A stretch of 45,510 nt of DNA, taken from assembly GCA_020025655.1 (NCBI GenBank), contig JAHHRR010000012.1, positions 1 to 45,510 on the forward strand, read 5' to 3'. The notes under the pieces are model-generated. The model was not told the origin of the DNA. It worked only from the letters and a program-made list of their open reading frames with translations, and searched no databases. The translations under genes and the position numbers were made by a program. This stretch comes from Oscillospiraceae bacterium (lineage in GTDB: Bacteria; Bacillota; Clostridia; Oscillospirales; Oscillospiraceae). Shown here piece after piece: positions 24,584 to 33,100 of the stretch; the first letter of the stretch is position 1; each line of letters begins with the position of its first letter.

Positions 24584-25714
24584 TTAATTGAGTTTCAGCT
24601 TCCAGACAAAGTCTGTTCTGTCTCTGCCGTCATCATATTTTCCTGCGCCGGATTCAAATAATACAAGAATATTATTGTCCGCATCAAGGCTTAATCCTTC
24701 TGTCATCGGCATGGCTGTAATCGCCTCGACAAAGTTTTTGCTGTCAAGCACATAAGTATTAACCTCTGCCCCGCAGATATCTGCAACAAGCTTCGGTTCA
24801 TCCTCAGGATTGAACCCATGAACTATAATGGTCGAATCGCTTTTTCTGCCATAGGACTGGCTCAGATAAATATTGCTGCCGTTAAAGCACATACCCTGAA
24901 TTTTATCAGGTGCCAGAACCGCAAAGGACGGCTCGGGGTACTTTTCGCCCATTTTCAGATTTCCGTTTTCATCTGTCTTGTAGGCAAGAATCACACAGCC
25001 GTATTCTGTTCCGTCATTTTCAAAAGGCTTGTCAAAGGTTCGGGGAAGCTCATACTTTCCGTTAGGATGATAGAAGTTTCCGACCCAGAGATATCCGCCG
25101 GAGCAGTTTATAAACGAGGGTGAAGTCTGAACATTTATAAATTCCTTTACTTCGACCTCATGTCTGCCCTGACGGGTAAGATCCTCAAGCGAAAGCTTTG
25201 CGATACGGTAATTATCACCATCGCTTCCGGCGGAGACATAGACATAATCACCCACTGCGGCTATGCCGCCCATGTGGCTTGTGAACGGGGTTCCGTCACT
25301 GTTAAACACGGGAAATTCACCTGTAATCTTACCGCTCTTTGCATCAACTGCCGCAACAGTGGAGGGAGCATCAGGCACTGCGGAATAGTTTGAAATGAAA
25401 ACATGACTGCTTTGCGCATCAAAGGTAATTCCCTGAGGAATTATAAACTGCGCAAGCCCCGGAACGAGAAATTCCTGCTCAGAGCGTGAGAGGAAGTCTG
25501 AATACGCTTCATTTTCGAGGAATTTATCCTTCTTGACCACCTTTTCCTGAGTGAATTTCAGTTCTGTGCTTTCTTCACCGCTTTCTGCGGCAGTCTGGTT
25601 CAGGATTTCGCTTTCAGCTTCGGGAGTCGGTGCGGGTGCTTTCTCTGTCCCGCAGGCGCTCAGCGCTGCCGCAAGAGCTGTGGCGCATATAATTGTGCTA
25701 AGTATTTTTTTCAT
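24584..25714 (-). CDS. Secreted lipoprotein with a beta-propeller-like domain, function unknown
   Basis: The 376-residue protein has a lipoprotein signal (MKKIL, hydrophobic stretch, LSAC at 18-21), a Glu/Thr-rich linker, then about 300 residues with repeated short strands such as QGITFDAQSSHVFISNY, GGIAAVGDYVYVSAG, GYLWVGNFY, QGMCFNGSNIYLSQSYG and EGLSLDADNNILVLFESG. The spacing suggests six- or seven-bladed propeller repeats. I do not recognise the family. It follows the ABC importer on the same strand, but a terminator lies between them, so expression probably depends on read-through. Start 25714 is set by the signal peptide and GGAG 7 bases upstream. Confidence 0.75.
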   Translation of the reverse strand: MKKILSTIICATALAAALSACGTEKAPAPTPEAESEILNQTAAESGEESTELKFTQEKVVKKDKFLENEAYSDFLSRSEQEFLVPGLAQFIIPQGITFDAQSSHVFISNYSAVPDAPSTVAAVDAKSGKITGEFPVFNSDGTPFTSHMGGIAAVGDYVYVSAGSDGDNYRIAKLSLEDLTRQGRHEVEVKEFINVQTSPSFINCSGGYLWVGNFYHPNGKYELPRTFDKPFENDGTEYGCVILAYKTDENGNLKMGEKYPEPSFAVLAPDKIQGMCFNGSNIYLSQSYGRKSDSTIIVHGFNPEDEPKLVADICGAEVNTYVLDSKNFVEAITAMPMTEGLSLDADNNILVLFESGAGKYDDGRDRTDFVWKLKLN

Positions 25715-25740
25715 CGAAAATCTCCAATACAAGGAATTCA

Positions 25741-25766
25741 AAAAGGCAGACAAATGTCTGCCTTTT
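25741..25766 (-). terminator. Terminator/attenuator between importer permease and lipoprotein
   Basis: An 11-bp stem (25741-25751 with 25756-25766, loop AAAT) is followed by a T run in the minus direction, 27 bases before the lipoprotein start. There is little room for a promoter, so partial read-through is likely. Confidence 0.8.
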
Positions 25767-25776
25767 ATTGATTTGA

Positions 25777-26631
25777 TTATTTCATGGCTGCCTTGGAGTA
25801 ACCGGTCATCATGTATTTCTGGAAGATGATAAACAGCACAACCAGAGGTATGATTGCAAGAACAGCTCCTGCCATGATTTCATGGTAGTTTGAAACCGCC
25901 TGTCCGGCGAAGGTGTTTTTCAGCTGTGCAAGACCGACTGTCAGAACTCTTCTGACCTCATTCTTTGCAATGATTTTCGGCCAGAAGTATGCGTTCCAGC
26001 CATTTGAGAATGTAACCAGAGTAACTGTAAATATTGTAGATTTACTCATCGGCACAAGCACATGGCGGATAACACCCAGCTTGCCCAGACCGTCAATCTT
26101 ACCTGCGTCCACATAGCTCTGGTCTATGGCAAGGAACGAGTTCCTCATCATAAATATGTAGTATGCGGAAACGGACTCAGGCAGGATAAGGCCCAGGAAG
26201 GTATCATTAAGACCCCAGTTTGCACACATGATATAGATAGGAATAAATGTAACCTGAAGCGGTATCATAAGTGCGCCAAGCACCAGATAGAAAAGAACAT
26301 TTCTGCCCTTGAAGTTACCGCAGGCAAAGCCGTATGCGGCAAGAGTTCCGGTGCCGACCTGAAGGATAAGTATACCGGCGGTCATAACAATGGTATTCCA
26401 GTAATAGTGCAGGAAGTTTGCCTTGGTTAAAACCGCAACGTAGTTTTCCGGATGGAAGGAGTGAGGAAACAGCGTGGGGATTACACGCTGTACCTCCTCT
26501 GCGGATTTAACAGAGGTTGCAATCATCCAGTAAAGGGGGAAAATCATAACAAGCGTGACCAGCACAGCCAGAACAGTCTGGATATGATACCATGCGCTTT
26601 TACGCTTTTTGCTCACGATGGTTTCGTTCAT
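25777..26631 (-). CDS. ABC importer permease, MalG/UgpE type
   Basis: The 284-residue membrane protein has six predicted helices and the EAA loop YVDAGKIDGLGKLGVIRHVLVPMSKS (about 160-185) that contacts the ATPase. It pairs with the MalF/UgpA-type permease upstream, which ends 16 bases before it. It imports a sugar or a glycerol-3-phosphate-like solute; the adjacent glycerophosphodiesterase favours the latter, but a sugar is not excluded. Confidence 0.9.
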   Translation of the reverse strand: MNETIVSKKRKSAWYHIQTVLAVLVTLVMIFPLYWMIATSVKSAEEVQRVIPTLFPHSFHPENYVAVLTKANFLHYYWNTIVMTAGILILQVGTGTLAAYGFACGNFKGRNVLFYLVLGALMIPLQVTFIPIYIMCANWGLNDTFLGLILPESVSAYYIFMMRNSFLAIDQSYVDAGKIDGLGKLGVIRHVLVPMSKSTIFTVTLVTFSNGWNAYFWPKIIAKNEVRRVLTVGLAQLKNTFAGQAVSNYHEIMAGAVLAIIPLVVLFIIFQKYMMTGYSKAAMK

Positions 26632-26647
26632 TTGTTATCCCCCTTTC

Positions 26648-27598
26648 TCAAGAATCATAGTTAACTGAATTCTGCGAGAACTTCATCGTGCAGACAGTTA
26701 CCAGAAGCAAAATGATAAAGAACATTACCGCCGAGGTAGCAGCTCGATCCATACGGAAGTCAACCATTGCATACTTGTAAATGAGGTATACAAAAACCTC
26801 TGTTGAACGGGCGGGGCCGCCGGAGGTAAGAATATCTACCGACTGGAACACCTTCATGGATGACAGGAAGGTTGTTACCAGCAGGAACAGCGTTGTAGGT
26901 GAAAGCAGAGGCAGAGTGATTCTGAAGAACTGCTGTGACTTGCTTGCACCGTCCAGTGACGCTGCTTCATAATACTGCGGTGAAATGCCGATCATGGCTG
27001 ACATATAAATCATCATGCCATAGCCGACCACTCGCCAGCAGGTTGTCATCAAAACTGATATAAGTGCCGTGGACTGTGAGTTGAGCCAGTCAACAGGGGC
27101 AATGCCCACAAGGCTCAGCAGGTAGTTTAATACACCATAGTCGGTATTGAGTATCCAAAGGAATACAACAGCGCAGGATGACATTGCCACATACTTAGGT
27201 ACAAATATGACGGCACGCATAGCGCTGAAGGAACGGGTCATTCTTCTGAAGAGCAGTGCAAAAAGCATACCGCCCACAAGTGTTGCGAAAATTTCTCCGC
27301 AGGAATAGAGGAAAGTCACCTTCAGGGAGTTCCAGAGATATTTTGCTCCGGAGCCTTCAAAAAGCCATTTCCAGTTTTTAAGTCCTACAAATTTCCATTC
27401 GGGCTTCAGAAGATTCCAGTCAGTAAAGCTAATCTGAACAAGTTTCGCTATGGGATAATAGGTAAAAACCGCCAGAAGGATTATCGCAGGAAGGACAAAC
27501 ATGAAATCCCCGATCTTAGATCTGGTGCTGTTTGACATTCTCCGTCCTTTACCGTTTTTTGCTGTACTAACCGGTTTAAGATTTTTTGTATCGGTCAT
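26648..27598 (-). CDS. ABC importer permease, MalF/UgpA type
   Basis: The 316-residue protein has a long cytoplasmic N-terminus and then about six helices from residue 32. The EAA loop reads YYEAASLDGASKSQQFFRITLPLLSPTT (about 205-235). ATG 27598 is chosen for AAAGGG 8 bases upstream rather than an in-frame codon at 27640 within the preceding hairpin. No ATPase gene lies in the operon, so it must use a shared MsmK/UgpC-type ATPase encoded elsewhere. Confidence 0.9.
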   Translation of the reverse strand: MTDTKNLKPVSTAKNGKGRRMSNSTRSKIGDFMFVLPAIILLAVFTYYPIAKLVQISFTDWNLLKPEWKFVGLKNWKWLFEGSGAKYLWNSLKVTFLYSCGEIFATLVGGMLFALLFRRMTRSFSAMRAVIFVPKYVAMSSCAVVFLWILNTDYGVLNYLLSLVGIAPVDWLNSQSTALISVLMTTCWRVVGYGMMIYMSAMIGISPQYYEAASLDGASKSQQFFRITLPLLSPTTLFLLVTTFLSSMKVFQSVDILTSGGPARSTEVFVYLIYKYAMVDFRMDRAATSAVMFFIILLLVTVCTMKFSQNSVNYDS

Positions 27599-27625
27599 TA
27601 CAACATCCCTTTCAAATAATAAATT

Positions 27626-27655
27626 CCTCAGGCCCCGCAAAAGCAGGGCTTGAGG
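27626..27655 (-). other. Intercistronic stem-loop after the binding-protein gene
   Basis: A 13-bp imperfect stem (27626-27638 with 27643-27655, AAAA loop, one G-T pair and one mismatch) has no T run on the minus strand. Such hairpins after a binding-protein gene often stabilise its mRNA so it is made in excess over the permeases. Confidence 0.5.
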
Positions 27656-27675
27656 TAAGTTTTACTATAAAGTGA

Positions 27676-29019
27676 TCAGCTGACAGAGTCCTCCAGAATT
27701 TCGTTGATTTCAACGACCATATTCTTGGACTCTTCATCAATGTCGCCGCCCTGGTTGAGCATTACATCCATGTAGTTCTTCCAGGTGGAAGCCAGTTCGC
27801 TCCATGCAGCGTTCTGGATACGGGGGTTAATGAGATCGAGGTTATCAAATACGCACTGGAATGCGGGCTTCTCTTCGAGGAACTTGATACCCTCATCAGT
27901 GGTGAGGACGCTCAGACGGGTGGGAGTGTAGCCGGTGCCCTTTGCCCACTTCATGTTAACTTCTTTACCGCAGAGGAACTGCAGGAACTGCCATGCAGCG
28001 TTCTTGGTAGCCTGATCGTTCAGAGCAGGGATGCCCAGTACGCAGCCGCCGACTTCGGAATTCTTGCTTCCGGTGGAAGCGGCAGGATACCATGCCATGC
28101 CGACTTCAAAGTCGCACTTGTCGCAGTAGTTGTTGTACAGAGAAGAGGTGTGCATGGTGGAGAAAGCTTCGCCGTCATAGAACTTCTGACGCATTGCAGC
28201 AGAAGCATCAGTGCCGGTTGCCAGATATGCCCAGCCCTTATCGCACCAGTCTTTAAGCATCTTGGTTACATTGACTGCGGTTTCGCTGTCCAGATCGCAG
28301 GTATTGTCATCGTTGATGATATTAACACCTTCGTTGAGGTACAGAGTCTCGAAGTACCACTGATCCCAGCCGGGAATAACAGTACCGTAACCGCAGGCCT
28401 TTGCACCTGCTTCAAGGAATGCAGGGAAGTCCTCGATAGTTTCGGGGATCTCAATGTTGTTTTCATCTGCAACAGTCTTGTTGTAGTAAATTACCTGAGT
28501 GGAGTGAAGGAAAGGCATTGCAACCTGTTTTCCGTCATACTGAGAGGACAGCAGAAGGCCCTTGGAGAAGTCATCTACATCATATCCGGTAGCAGCAATG
28601 TAGGGATCGAGGTTTTCAAAAACACCGCCTGCGCCATAGGATGCAACATAGTCGGTGTTGGCAACGCACAGTGCGGGAAGGCCGGTGCCGGCAGCATGAG
28701 CTGCAACAAGAGCCTCGTTAACATCCTTGTATGCGCCGATGTACTGGGGCTTTACGGTGATGAGGTCCTGAGAGTTATTGAACTCTTCAACTACCTCATT
28801 GACCAGATCGTTATACTGTTCTTCAAGAGCGTGCCACCAGACAATCTCGATGGGCTCATTAACAGCATATTTGTCAGCGGATTCTGCGGGTTCCTCAGCG
28901 GGAGTCTCGGCCGGAGCCTCTTCGGGAGTCTCGGCAGCGGGAGCGCCGGTGGAGCCGCCACAGGCACAGAGTGCAAATACCATGCACGCTGTAAGTAAGA
29001 GTGCGAGCAGTTTTTTCAT
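27676..29019 (-). CDS. ABC importer substrate-binding lipoprotein (sugar/glycerol-3-phosphate type)
   Basis: The 447-residue protein has a lipoprotein signal (MKKLLALLL, lipobox LCAC with Cys20), an acidic Ala/Glu/Pro linker, and a family 1 extracellular binding fold starting IEIVWWHALEEQYNDLVNEVV. The WWHA and E-x-Y-x2-L-V pattern resembles UgpB, the glycerol-3-phosphate binder, although sugar binders share much of it. AGGAG precedes the ATG at 29019. First gene of the importer operon, divergent from glycerophosphodiesterase. Confidence 0.88.
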   Translation of the reverse strand: MKKLLALLLTACMVFALCACGGSTGAPAAETPEEAPAETPAEEPAESADKYAVNEPIEIVWWHALEEQYNDLVNEVVEEFNNSQDLITVKPQYIGAYKDVNEALVAAHAAGTGLPALCVANTDYVASYGAGGVFENLDPYIAATGYDVDDFSKGLLLSSQYDGKQVAMPFLHSTQVIYYNKTVADENNIEIPETIEDFPAFLEAGAKACGYGTVIPGWDQWYFETLYLNEGVNIINDDNTCDLDSETAVNVTKMLKDWCDKGWAYLATGTDASAAMRQKFYDGEAFSTMHTSSLYNNYCDKCDFEVGMAWYPAASTGSKNSEVGGCVLGIPALNDQATKNAAWQFLQFLCGKEVNMKWAKGTGYTPTRLSVLTTDEGIKFLEEKPAFQCVFDNLDLINPRIQNAAWSELASTWKNYMDVMLNQGGDIDEESKNMVVEINEILEDSVS

Positions 29020-29086
29020 TTTTTTCTCCTTTTTAATAAATATTTTTTCCGCGGCTGGCATTAGCTCAACCGTATTACTTGCACGT

Positions 29087-29115
29087 ATATTAACATATTG
29101 TTAATATTCATTCAA
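29087..29115 (-). promoter_or_regulatory. Importer promoter with operator in the spacer
   Basis: On the minus strand TTGAAT (29115-29110) and TAATAT (29092-29087) have 17-base spacing. The palindrome TTAACA-TAT-TGTTAA (29090-29104) fills most of the spacer, a classic place for a repressor. Confidence 0.55.
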
Positions 29116-29270
29116 TTCACTAAATAAACTAAACTGCGGTGTCAATTTTAAGCAACATAACCAAACAAAATTGAGCCTTTTCGCAATCTTGTCATATTCT
29201 TGGATATTTTGCTGTATTTATTTGCGGAATTTCAAAAATATGGGTTTTTTGATATATTTTTGACGTTTTA

Positions 29271-29299
29271 TTGAAAATATATGTTCATAATGCTATACT
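29271..29299 (+). promoter_or_regulatory. Promoter of the phosphodiesterase operon
   Basis: TTGAAA (29271-29276), 17 bases, TATACT (29294-29299), about 57 bases upstream of ATG 29357. It makes translation from an earlier in-frame codon at 29300 unlikely. Confidence 0.65.
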
Positions 29300-29356
29300 G
29301 TGAGCATAACTTTATGCCCGATAAGGACGTATTTTTTGATTGTGAGGAACTATATA

Positions 29357-30082
29357 ATGAATACTATCAAAATTAACAGCGGTAATGTCAAAATGATCGC
29401 TCACAGAGGTCTCAGCGGTCTTGAAAAGGAAAACACCCTGTCCGCATTTGTTGCAGCAGGCAACAGAGAGAAGTATTTCGGCATTGAAACAGATGTTCAC
29501 AAAACAAAAGACGGCAGATTTGTCATATTCCATGATGACAACACCGCCAGAGTTGCTCTGGACAGCCTTATTATAGAAGATACCACCTTTGATACCCTCC
29601 GCAAGCTCCAGCTGACCGATATTGACGGCAAGCGTGGCCGCATTGATCTGCTCATTCCTACCGTTGAGGAATATCTGGATGTCTGCAAGAAGTACGGCAA
29701 GACCTGCGTCTTTGAATTCAAGAATGAGTTCGAGGAAGAGGACATCTACCGTCTGGTAGAGATTTTTGAAAAGGCCGATTATCTGGATCACGTTATTTTC
29801 ATTTCCTTCCAGCTTATTAACCTTATTTATCTCCGCCGCCGCTATCCTCAGGTAAATTCTCAGTATCTTGTGGAGCATGAGTGGAAGGACGAATACTTCG
29901 AGGATCTGGAAAAGTATAATCTGGGCCTTGATATTGACCATAAGCTTCTCACCCGTGAAATCGTAGACAGAGTTCACGCAATGGGCAAGGAAGTCAACGT
30001 CTGGACCGTCAACACCCTTGAGGACGGAGAGAGAGCTATTTCTCTCGGCGTCGATTACATCACTTCAAATATTCTGGAGTAA
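29357..30082 (+). CDS. Glycerophosphodiester phosphodiesterase
   Basis: The 241-residue TIM-barrel enzyme hydrolyses deacylated phospholipids to glycerol 3-phosphate and an alcohol. Motifs: MIAHRGLSGLEKENT (H16, R17, E24, N26), GIETDVHKTKDG (E44, D46) and FVIFHDD (H59, D60), the conserved metal and acid-base residues. There is no signal peptide, so it is cytoplasmic and would act on imported diesters. It lies divergent from a Ugp-like importer, consistent with joint uptake and use. GAGG precedes the ATG by 9 bases. Confidence 0.92.
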   Translation: MNTIKINSGNVKMIAHRGLSGLEKENTLSAFVAAGNREKYFGIETDVHKTKDGRFVIFHDDNTARVALDSLIIEDTTFDTLRKLQLTDIDGKRGRIDLLIPTVEEYLDVCKKYGKTCVFEFKNEFEEEDIYRLVEIFEKADYLDHVIFISFQLINLIYLRRRYPQVNSQYLVEHEWKDEYFEDLEKYNLGLDIDHKLLTREIVDRVHAMGKEVNVWTVNTLEDGERAISLGVDYITSNILE

Positions 30083-30084
30083 GT

Positions 30085-30756
30085 ATGCAGCACTTCTTTA
30101 ACCCGGAAAACAAGTTCTGGGAATTCATGGGCAAAATTACGGATATTGCCTGTATGAGCTTTCTCTGGCTGTTTACCAGCATTCCTTTAATCACAATGGG
30201 CGCATCCACTACCGCTTTTTATGAGTTTACCTTAAATCAGGTCAAGGATACTGAGGGCAAGGTATGGAAGAGCTATTTTACATCATTTAAAAAGCACTTC
30301 AAAAAGGCAACCGTACTTTGGATTATACAGCTGCTCGGCATTGCTTTCTTTCTGGCTGATCTGTGGGCGGCGTGGAACTTTATTATCACAAAAGGCGGCA
30401 TCGCCGGCATTGCGGTTTTCGGTATCTGCATTTTCTGTGCAGTAGTTTTCTTTTCCTGCTGCTACTATATATATCCTACTCTCGCCCTTTACGATTTCCC
30501 GATTAAAAAGCTGATTACCAATTCGTTTATTATGGCTGTGGGCAATCTGCCGGTTACGATAACTCTGGTTGTGCTTACCGCCGCCCTCTTCGGGCTAATA
30601 TACTATATGAGCGGTCTTTTCTTTTTATGGATTGCCCTGTTTATCTTCTTCTCCTCATACTTCATAATCGGCGTCTTTATTAAGTATACCGAAAAAGATG
30701 ATGACAGCGAGGAAGCACCCGCAGAGCTTTCCGACGACGAGAAGTGGCTGGTGTAA
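30085..30756 (+). CDS. YesL family (DUF624) membrane protein
   Basis: The 223-residue protein starts with the YesL pattern NPENKFWEFMGKITDIACMSFLWLFTSIPLITMGASTTAFYE, followed by four or five further helices and an acidic C-terminus. YesL genes usually sit beside carbohydrate ABC importers and glycoside-related enzymes, as here, but the role is unknown. It begins 3 bases after the phosphodiesterase stop with GGAG inside the previous gene. Confidence 0.87.
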   Translation: MQHFFNPENKFWEFMGKITDIACMSFLWLFTSIPLITMGASTTAFYEFTLNQVKDTEGKVWKSYFTSFKKHFKKATVLWIIQLLGIAFFLADLWAAWNFIITKGGIAGIAVFGICIFCAVVFFSCCYYIYPTLALYDFPIKKLITNSFIMAVGNLPVTITLVVLTAALFGLIYYMSGLFFLWIALFIFFSSYFIIGVFIKYTEKDDDSEEAPAELSDDEKWLV

Positions 30757-30757
30757 T

Positions 30758-31447
30758 ATGGGCAGAATTTCATACTGGTATCAGGATTTGAAGGAAAAGC
30801 TTAAACCGATGAGCTTTCGCCAGAAGCTTTCCTATTTCTTTACATATTATAAGGGCTGGCTTCTGGGGCTGCTTGTTCTCATACTTTTTGCAGGCTATAT
30901 CGGTGATTTTCTCGTCCAGCGAAACAAAGAGACGGTGCTTGAGGGCTTTTTCACCAATGATGACTACGGCGTATTCAATGCCAAAGAGATTCTTGATGAT
31001 TTTGCCGATACTCTGACGCTTCAGAAAAACCAGAATATAATAATGGATGATGACCTCTACATTGATCTTGAGGGCGGAGCCAGAGATTATTCCGCCGCAA
31101 GCAACGGCAAAATCATTGCCTATATGTCAGTGGGCGAGCTGGATTTTGTTGTAACCTGCAAGGAAATATATGAGCATTATGCAGGTAATGTGCCGATGCT
31201 TGACCTGAGTTCTGTTCTGTCTCCTGAACTTAATTCGGAGCTTGCTCCTTATTATGTTTATGGGAGCAATATTGATTCCGAGGGCAAAGAGGGCAGCGCC
31301 TTCCCCGCCGCTGTGGAATTATCTCAAAGCAGATTCTTGAAGGACAGGCCTGATGTTCCCGAGGGCACTTACTATCTCTTTGCTCCCTATCAGGCACCGC
31401 ACAGAGAGGCTCTTGCAGATTTCATTGAATTCTGTTTCGCTGGCTGA
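30758..31447 (+). CDS. Single-pass membrane protein, function unknown
   Basis: The 229-residue product has a short cytoplasmic segment with SFRQKLSYFFTYYKGW, one helix (about 35-52), then about 175 extracytoplasmic residues with no cysteines in a binding pattern and no motif I know. It begins 1 base after the YesL-family stop, so the two are co-translated and probably work together. Proteins of this shape often follow YesL; no function can be given. Confidence 0.75.
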   Translation: MGRISYWYQDLKEKLKPMSFRQKLSYFFTYYKGWLLGLLVLILFAGYIGDFLVQRNKETVLEGFFTNDDYGVFNAKEILDDFADTLTLQKNQNIIMDDDLYIDLEGGARDYSAASNGKIIAYMSVGELDFVVTCKEIYEHYAGNVPMLDLSSVLSPELNSELAPYYVYGSNIDSEGKEGSAFPAAVELSQSRFLKDRPDVPEGTYYLFAPYQAPHREALADFIEFCFAG

Positions 31448-31490
31448 AGCAGCAGCTCTTTGTGTTCTGCATAAAAATTCGTTTCTATTT

Positions 31491-31516
31491 AAAGAGGGAG
31501 TCTGCACTCCCTCTTT
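31491..31516 (+). terminator. First of two tandem terminators
   Basis: An 11-bp stem (31491-31501 with 31506-31516, loop CTGC) followed by TTT. Confidence 0.85.
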
Positions 31517-31530
31517 TTTCCGCAATCAGC

Positions 31531-31565
31531 AAAGCCGCCGGGTTAAGGCCCGGCGGCTTTTTTGC
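31531..31565 (+). terminator. Second tandem terminator
   Basis: A 12-bp GC-rich stem (31531-31542 with 31549-31560, 6-base loop) is followed by a T run. Two strong terminators in 75 bases isolate the phosphodiesterase operon from the NTPase gene. Confidence 0.92.
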
Positions 31566-31692
31566 AGGAGGTTTCAGCTGGCTTTCTTCCATTTTGGAAG
31601 TCCATTATAATAATACAGAGAATTTTCCGACTTTTCAGCGGAATTTTTCGTGTATTTTTACATCTTGGGTTCAAATGACTAGGTATGGAATA

Positions 31693-31721
31693 TTTACTTT
31701 TTTTGTTAGTCAGTGTATAAT
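31693..31721 (+). promoter_or_regulatory. Promoter of the NTPase gene
   Basis: TTTACT (31693-31698), 17 bases, TATAAT (31716-31721). The -10 element lies only 12 bases before ATG 31734, so the transcript would have almost no leader. Confidence 0.6.
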
Positions 31722-31733
31722 TTAACTAATAAA

Positions 31734-32339
31734 ATGAAAGTAGTGATAGTTATTAAAAAACACTTATTTTTAACCGGCCCCTCCGGCTGCGGTAAGACCA
31801 CTATGATAAGAAAAGCGCTTGGCGACAACCTCATGTACGCAGGCGGTTTTATAACCGAAAGGGCGCTTGATGAAAGCGGTAAGGTTCTGGGCTATGATCT
31901 GCTTCCTGCCGCAGCAGCAGGCGGCGTTCAGGGCTTCGAACAGCTGAGATTTCTCGATTATACTGTGGAGCCGCCCAAAAACGACAACGAGATTTTCCGC
32001 AATCAGGGTGCTGAGCTTTTGAAGGAAGCCGAGTTCTATCCCTTCTCTTTAATTGATGAATTCGGCGGCTTTGAGCTGGTTATTCCCCAGTTCCGCAAGG
32101 CTCTTGAAGATTTTCTTAATATGGATCAGCCCATTATAGGCGTCATAAAGGATTTCAAGAACGCAGACGAGCTTCGTCAGCACATCGGCCTCGGCGAGCG
32201 CTATATGCTGCTGCTTGATAACCTGCACAAGGTTCTTGCCGCCGACCCCGATACTCAGATTGTCAGAGTTCACGGCAGAAATGACATTCTCGCTATGAAA
32301 AAGGTACAGAAGTGGGCCGAGGAGTACGGTCACGCCTGA
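31734..32339 (+). CDS. THEP1-like nucleoside-triphosphatase
   Basis: The 201-residue P-loop protein has HLFLTGPSGCGKTTMIRKAL (G15-T22) and the NTPase_1 features GGFITE and FSLIDEFGGFEL (Walker B) in a typical order. Family members hydrolyse several NTPs, and their physiological role is unclear. An earlier GTG at 31713 overlaps the -10 element and is excluded. ATG 31734 has no Shine-Dalgarno and a leader of a few bases at most. GTG 31743 is an alternative start. Confidence 0.8.
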   Translation: MKVVIVIKKHLFLTGPSGCGKTTMIRKALGDNLMYAGGFITERALDESGKVLGYDLLPAAAAGGVQGFEQLRFLDYTVEPPKNDNEIFRNQGAELLKEAEFYPFSLIDEFGGFELVIPQFRKALEDFLNMDQPIIGVIKDFKNADELRQHIGLGERYMLLLDNLHKVLAADPDTQIVRVHGRNDILAMKKVQKWAEEYGHA

Positions 32340-32401
32340 TTATTCCGGAGGAACGCTGATACGGAGGGCAGATTTCCGCCTTCTCCCGTGCAGCCTGCAT
32401 T

Positions 32402-33082
32402 ATGAAATACGACAACATAGTTGAAGGTCGCTTCATCGAGCGGCCGAATCGCTTTATTGCAATGTGCGAAATTGACGGCGAGATAAAGCGCTGTCATGTG
32501 AAAAATACCGGTCGGTGCAGAGAACTTCTTACCCCGGATGCAAGAGTTTTTCTGAACCACTGTCCCGGCGAAAACCGAAAAACAGACTATGATCTTATAG
32601 CTGTATACAAGGGTGACAGGCTTATAAATATGGATTCCTATGCGCCCAACATTGTTTTCGGTGAATTTTTAAGAGCCGGCGGTCTGGGCTTCATTCCCGA
32701 CTGCGTAAAGCCTGAATGTACCCACGGCGACTCCCGCTTTGACTTTTACTTTGAAAAAGACGGCAGAAAATGCTTTGCAGAGGTTAAGGGCGTAACCCTT
32801 GAGGAAAACGGATATGTGCGCTTTCCGGATGCACCTACTCAGCGTGGAGCAAAGCATTTGCGTGGACTCATCAAGTGTAAGGAAGAGGGCTATGATGCCA
32901 TGGCTGTATTTGTAATACAGATGGAAAATGTCATAAGCTTCTCCCCTAATGAAAAAACTGATCCCGACTTCGCCGCCGCATTAAGAGATGCCGACAGGGC
33001 CGGCGTTAATTTAGCAGCATTTAACTGTAATGTTCAGAAAGATTCCCTGATATTAGGGGAAAAAGTTTCTATTATTCTGTAA
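32402..33082 (+). CDS. sfsA: DNA/RNA nuclease SfsA family
   Basis: The 226-residue protein matches SfsA along its length: IVEGRFIERPNRFIAMCEIDG, HVKNTGRCRELLTP, SRFDFYFE, FAEVKGVTLEENGYVRFPDAPTQRGAKHLRGL. The D-x-E-V-K core in the central part is the PD-(D/E)XK-type nuclease site. SfsA was named for a maltose-metabolism phenotype and later shown to have nuclease activity. The ribosome-binding site is weak, and the gene follows the NTPase gene by 62 bases. Confidence 0.92.
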   Translation: MKYDNIVEGRFIERPNRFIAMCEIDGEIKRCHVKNTGRCRELLTPDARVFLNHCPGENRKTDYDLIAVYKGDRLINMDSYAPNIVFGEFLRAGGLGFIPDCVKPECTHGDSRFDFYFEKDGRKCFAEVKGVTLEENGYVRFPDAPTQRGAKHLRGLIKCKEEGYDAMAVFVIQMENVISFSPNEKTDPDFAAALRDADRAGVNLAAFNCNVQKDSLILGEKVSIIL

Positions 33083-33100
33083 TATATCCCCTCCGGGGGC

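Larger units (their letters stand above)
29020..29356. other. Divergent promoter region between importer and phosphodiesterase
   Basis: These 337 A/T-rich bases hold no gene. A minus-strand promoter with an overlapping palindrome (29087-29115) serves the importer, and a plus-strand promoter (29271-29299) serves the phosphodiesterase. The middle contains poly-A/T tracts only. Confidence 0.75.

Noticed and set aside
28150..28998. A 280-codon open frame antisense to the substrate-binding protein
   Set aside because: The minus strand has a lipobox, a ribosome-binding site and a family match. The antisense frame has none.
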